Shown here piece by piece: positions 17,560-20,934 of a DNA stretch of 20,934 nucleotides. The notes under the pieces are model-generated. The model ran no database searches. It saw only the letters and a program-made list of their open reading frames with translations, and was not told where the DNA came from. Origin of the DNA: Hydnum rufescens UP504 (Eukaryota > Basidiomycota > Agaricomycetes > Cantharellales > Hydnaceae); the NCBI GenBank assembly GCA_014904985.1, contig MU128913.1, forward strand, positions 525,602 to 546,535, given 5' to 3'. Numbering within the stretch: the stretch's first letter is position 1; every line of letters starts with the position of its first letter. A program made the position numbers and the translations under genes.

Positions 17560-17780
17560 ACTTCCTTCACACCCGCGCGGCTGGAGTGCGCCAGTCTTCG
17601 TCTTCTGACATCGACCCGCTGGCCTGCGGTCATGCCATTATGATGTCGAATATTATGTCAGATGATTTTTTGTGGGTCGACGGATAACTGCGTCAGCGCT
17701 GTTCCGCCATATCTCTCGCATGTGCGAATACGTGCATCGTATAGTCTAGGCGCGTCTCCTCTACCTAGCCGTATAGCGAG
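17560..17780. other. CpG-rich block
   Basis: By eye about 20 or more CG dinucleotides in about 200 bp (for example CCGCGCGG, GTCGACGG, GGCGCGTC), far denser than the arrays or foldbacks. No open frame of note. Confidence 0.6.
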
Positions 17781-17955
17781 GCCATTATACTAAGCATTAC
17801 ATAATACAGTTACATAATAAATTACATAAGATTTCCATATATGGCAATATGCCAGTAAATAATATCACCATATATGAAATATTACAAATCAATATGTAAT
17901 AATATTATATAATCTTGCCATATATGGTGTATTCCCAATATGGCACTGTTGAGGG
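17781..17955. repeat. AT-rich block with CCATATATGG dyads
   Basis: TTACATAA-type short repeats and two copies of the palindrome CCATATATGG or close (near 17837 and 17920), plus TGGCAATATGCC. Possibly a small MITE-like remnant; ends not defined. Confidence 0.45.
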
Positions 17956-19018
17956 TTGTTCATGGGTCTGATGGTTCAACTCATGGGTCTGATGGTTCAA
18001 CTCATGGTCTGATGTTCAACTCATGGGTCTGATGGTTCAACTCATGAGTCTGATGGTCCAACTCATGAGTCAGGGATCAAACCCATGGCTCTGGGGGCAA
18101 CTCATGGGTCTAGGGGTCAAACTCATGAGTCTAATGGCCAACTCATGAGTCGATGCCCAACTCATGAGTCTGATGCCCCAACTCATGAGTCCAGTGGGTC
18201 AAACCCATGGGTCTTGGGGGTCAAACTCATGAGTCTGATGCCCAACTCATGAGTCTAACAGTCCAACTCATGAGTCTGATGCCCAACTCATGAGTCTAAC
18301 AGTCCAACTCATGAGTCTGATGCCCAACTCATGAGTCTAACAGTCCAACTCATGAGTCCAATGGCCCAACTCATGAGTCCAATGGCCCAACTCATGAGTC
18401 TAATGGTCCAACTCATGGGTCTAATGGTCCAACTCATGGGTCTAATGGTCCAACTCATGGGTCTAATGGTCCAACTCATGGGTCTAATGGTCCAACTCAT
18501 GAGTCTAATGGTCCAACTCATGAGTCCAATGGCCCAACTCATGAGTCTAATGGTCCAACTCATGGGTCTAATGGTCCAACTCATGGGTCTAATGGTCCAA
18601 CTCATGAGTCTAATGGTCCAACTCATGAGTCTAATGGTCCAACTCATGGGTCAGAGGGTCCAACTCATGAGTCAGAGGGTCCAACTCATGAGTCAGAGGG
18701 TCCAACTCATGAGTCAGAGGGTCCAACTCATGAGTCTGAGGGTCTAATTCATGAGTTTGATGGCCCAACTCATGAGTCTGAGGGTCCAACTCATGAGTCC
18801 AGGGCTCAAACCCATGGGTCTGGGGTCAAAGTCATGGGTCTAGGGGTCAAACCCATGGGTCTAATGCTCTAACTCATGGGTCAGCAGGTCCCACCCATGA
18901 GTGGGATGCCCCAGCTCATGAGTTTTATTGTCAATACCATGCCCTGACCATGCCCAAATCATGATTTGGCACTGTCCCCTCATGAGTCAATGTAGTCCCC
19001 ACTCATGAGTCTGTGATG
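17956..19018. repeat. 21-bp minisatellite with palindromic core
   Basis: About 45-50 tandem units of 21 bp. The common form reads CAACTCATGAGTCTAATGG plus two bases. The core ACTCATGAGT is a perfect palindrome; variant cores ACCCATGGGT (18203-18212, 18851-18860) and CCAAATCATGATTTGG (18954-18969) are also palindromes. Because 21 is a multiple of 3, both strands show open frames with 7-residue repeats (MVQLMGL-like); these are not genes. The left end has TCATGGGTCTGATGGTT units, and the right end fades out in the 3' part of the neighbouring gene. Confidence 0.9.
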
Positions 19019-20934
19019 GGTCAAGGGACCCTTTGGGTCCTCTCCTGTGCAGTAAAAGCCGACCCAAAGGGTGTCTAATCTGTATGCCTGGGCTGATCTC
19101 TGCAGTTTGCCGGCATAATCTCTTTTCACACTTCCGATTGTTTGATTCAACATTGTCCAGGTTTATGAAATGTTGCCACAAATAGACTACTCCAGGACTC
19201 GCAGGCGGCTTGCCATCTCTCGACCTCACCCCATTCTTTCTGCCATGCTCAGCATTGATCTTCCGAATAATCTCAGCTTTGGCTTCCTGATCACCTTTCT
19301 GTGCCTTGGAAAGCAGCTGGGCAGCTTTGTTGATTGCTCCAGCTTCTACTCGTTTCTGCTTTCGTCTCTCTCCTATCTTGGCTGCCCTAGCGGACTTGAC
19401 CACAGCGTCACTGGGAGTTGAATCATATGATGATATGTCAGAGTAATCATCGTAAGGTAGGCCCTCAGAGGACTGATCCCAGAATTTGGCATATAGATCC
19501 TCTGCGTTGTTCACCAAATCATTGATTGGTACAGAAGGAATGTGTGTGGAAGGATTGCTATCTTCGAGGGATAACCGATCAATTTGAGAAGCGATTTCCA
19601 GTTCAGTTGTGCTCAGAGGAAATGGACCACTTCCCAGGATATGTCGGATTGTCATGATAATTCTGGGGTCCAGCTTCACTGATGTGGGGTCAGGAAAGAG
19701 TTCATGGAGGAGGCATTGTTCCAAAGGCTCATGACTTCCTGGAAGTCTATTTCCAGGATATCCGCTGGGGGGTCGAGCTCGCCAGGGTTCGGGATGCAGG
19801 ATATGCGCCAGATGGTGTTCAACACAGACAATATGCCGACTAGTAGGGAGGACTCTGCCTTCTGGAGCAGCCACCTGCACCCCTTCTGGCAACTCTTTGA
19901 TGCTCCTAACCCCTGATTGCATTGGACCTTCGACTACACCAAAGGTCGGGACCCCATCCTCCAGTAATTCCTCTAACCACTGTGAATCGGCCTGTGACAC
20001 TGGATACGCGAAAATGGTGCCAATAAGGGTTTCATCCATGCCCATTTTGGGGGGTGATGCTCCAAATGTATGGGCGACTTGCCACACACATTGGCGAGCC
20101 AGTAAATGGGTGTAGCCTCCAAATTCATATGCGCATCGGAGATTATCATAAACAGCTTGTGTGTGATGCACAGACGAAGAACGGGGAGTATCAAGGGAAG
20201 CACTGGATGGGGGTAGATGAGGCATGAAGTCTTTGCCGATGGGGATACCGAGTGACTCAGCAACTAATTTCCAATCCATGTACAGAGCTCTGTTTTTCTC
20301 CAGGAAATATGTAACATTCTCGTGGTAAGGTGACGATAGGAAGTAGCCACTAGAAGTTTTGAGCACAAGCTCTGTTGAAAAGGGCTTGGGATCACTGGGC
20401 AGTCGTTGGATGTAAGGTCAGTATGGAGCAGATTTATTGTAAGTTGTGGGGATGCGGGTGAAGTCCTGGGGCATCACGCCAGGAGGTTCTTTAAGTATGG
20501 TGTCTTCAGGGCCATACTGTGCCAGCATGTACATATCATCGGTAGTCCTCCCATGTTCCCAATGACCAAAGAACTGGAATGGATGGCGACTGTTTGTATA
20601 TGCTAATGACCATTCATATCTATCGAAACTATGCACCCGATTCCCTCAACCTGGAATGGAAATCAGCATGAATGCAGAGCAGTGAGATGCAAAAATCAGT
20701 ATACACACACATATTCTGAATCACATGCCTCGAGAGCTCATCCTTGTGGAGGGAGGCCCAGTCTACCAGTCCAGTCGTGATGGAGATGGCATAAGAACAC
20801 CATTTTCATCCCATGTCATGGCTTGACCTTCTCCAGCAGAGGCAACAAAATGACCCTATGGCGGAGTCACCCTGACTGCCCTCGAGCTGGCTGCAAACCC
20901 CTGAATGTCTCAGACGATCCATCTCACCAGGGGA
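18987..20934 (-). pseudogene. Gene of unknown function, 5' partial, three in-frame TGA
   Basis: Exon from the window edge (20934) to 20709, intron 20708-20651 (58 nt, GTGTGT...TTCCAG), then one long exon to a TGA at 18987-18989. The frame is continuous over about 620 codons except for TGA at 20806-20808, 20646-20648 and 20418-20420. Recognisable stretches are FQFFGHWEHGRTTDDMYMLA, SSGYFLSSPYHENVTYFLEK, WQVAHTFGASPPKMGMDETL and DSQWLEELLEDGVPTFGVVE. A charged, Lys-rich helix follows (GERRKQKRVEAGAINKAAQL). No signal peptide or membrane segment is evident. The last codons run into the minisatellite, so the original C-terminus is likely lost. Alternatively the original reading continued to the fragment at 12604-13248. 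I do not recognise a catalytic domain; it looks like an uncharacterised family of mushroom genomes. Confidence 0.7.
19028..19072. repeat. 12-bp inverted repeat
   Basis: ACCCTTTGGGTC (19028-19039) and GACCCAAAGGGT (19061-19072), perfect, 21-nt loop. It lies within the last codons of the minus-strand gene frame, close to where the minisatellite begins. Confidence 0.8.

Noticed and set aside
18309..18747. Open frames of 112 and 138 codons in the minisatellite
   Set aside because: They follow from a 21-bp period (a multiple of 3) and a palindromic core; both strands are open for the same reason.
9505..20808. TGA recoding (selenocysteine or readthrough) in the minus-strand genes
   Set aside because: The same genes also carry a frameshift and truncations, and C-to-T decay of CGA explains every stop more simply.

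Overview
The window looks like a repeat-rich, transposon-laden stretch of a filamentous basidiomycete, probably an Agaricomycete. This is an inference from three things: spliceosomal introns of 56-116 nt with GT...AG ends and CTAAC-type branch sites, a decayed Ty3/gypsy LTR retrotransposon, and large uncharacterised proteins of a style I associate with mushroom-forming fungi. The species cannot be told from the sequence. No gene here looks intact.

Region 1 (1-8735) is the unusual part. It is three arrays of repeated exon-like and intron-like units. Seventeen introns of about 88-116 nt each carry a hairpin of core GCAAAAAGAGCAGC / GCTGCTCTTTTTGC (here 'hairpin A') between the 5' splice site and the branch site. 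The exon just upstream of most 5' splice sites ends in a second hairpin of core ACCACACACC / GGTGTGTGGT ('hairpin B'). Array 1 (258-4096) reads on the minus strand, array 2 (4748-7020) on the plus strand, and array 3 (7837-8735) on the minus strand again. Each strand switch sits on a giant foldback: FB1 (4097-4747) and FB2 (7121-7836). Stems are kept by paired changes on both arms while loops vary. I could not find an open frame running through the exons, so the arrays may be non-coding or long dead. A 900-bp element with perfect 26-bp terminal inverted repeats and TA target duplications (5999-6898) has jumped into one exon four bases before its 5' splice site.

Region 2 (9043-13248) holds two degenerate minus-strand genes of unknown function. 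One has three exons, four in-frame TGA codons and one frameshift. The other is a 5'-truncated piece with one in-frame TGA.

Region 3 (13456-17280) is a Ty3/gypsy relic on the plus strand: one LTR, gag with a CCHC knuckle, protease, reverse transcriptase with YLDD, and RNase H. It has many frameshifts and stops, no integrase and no 3' LTR.

Region 4 (17281-20934) has an unassigned spacer, a CpG-rich block, an AT-rich block, and a roughly 1-kb minisatellite of 21-bp units with a palindromic core. The 3' part of a third minus-strand gene follows. It has three in-frame TGA codons and its end runs into the minisatellite. All eight premature stops I place in the three host-type genes are TGA where CGA would restore the frame, which points to C-to-T decay at CpG.
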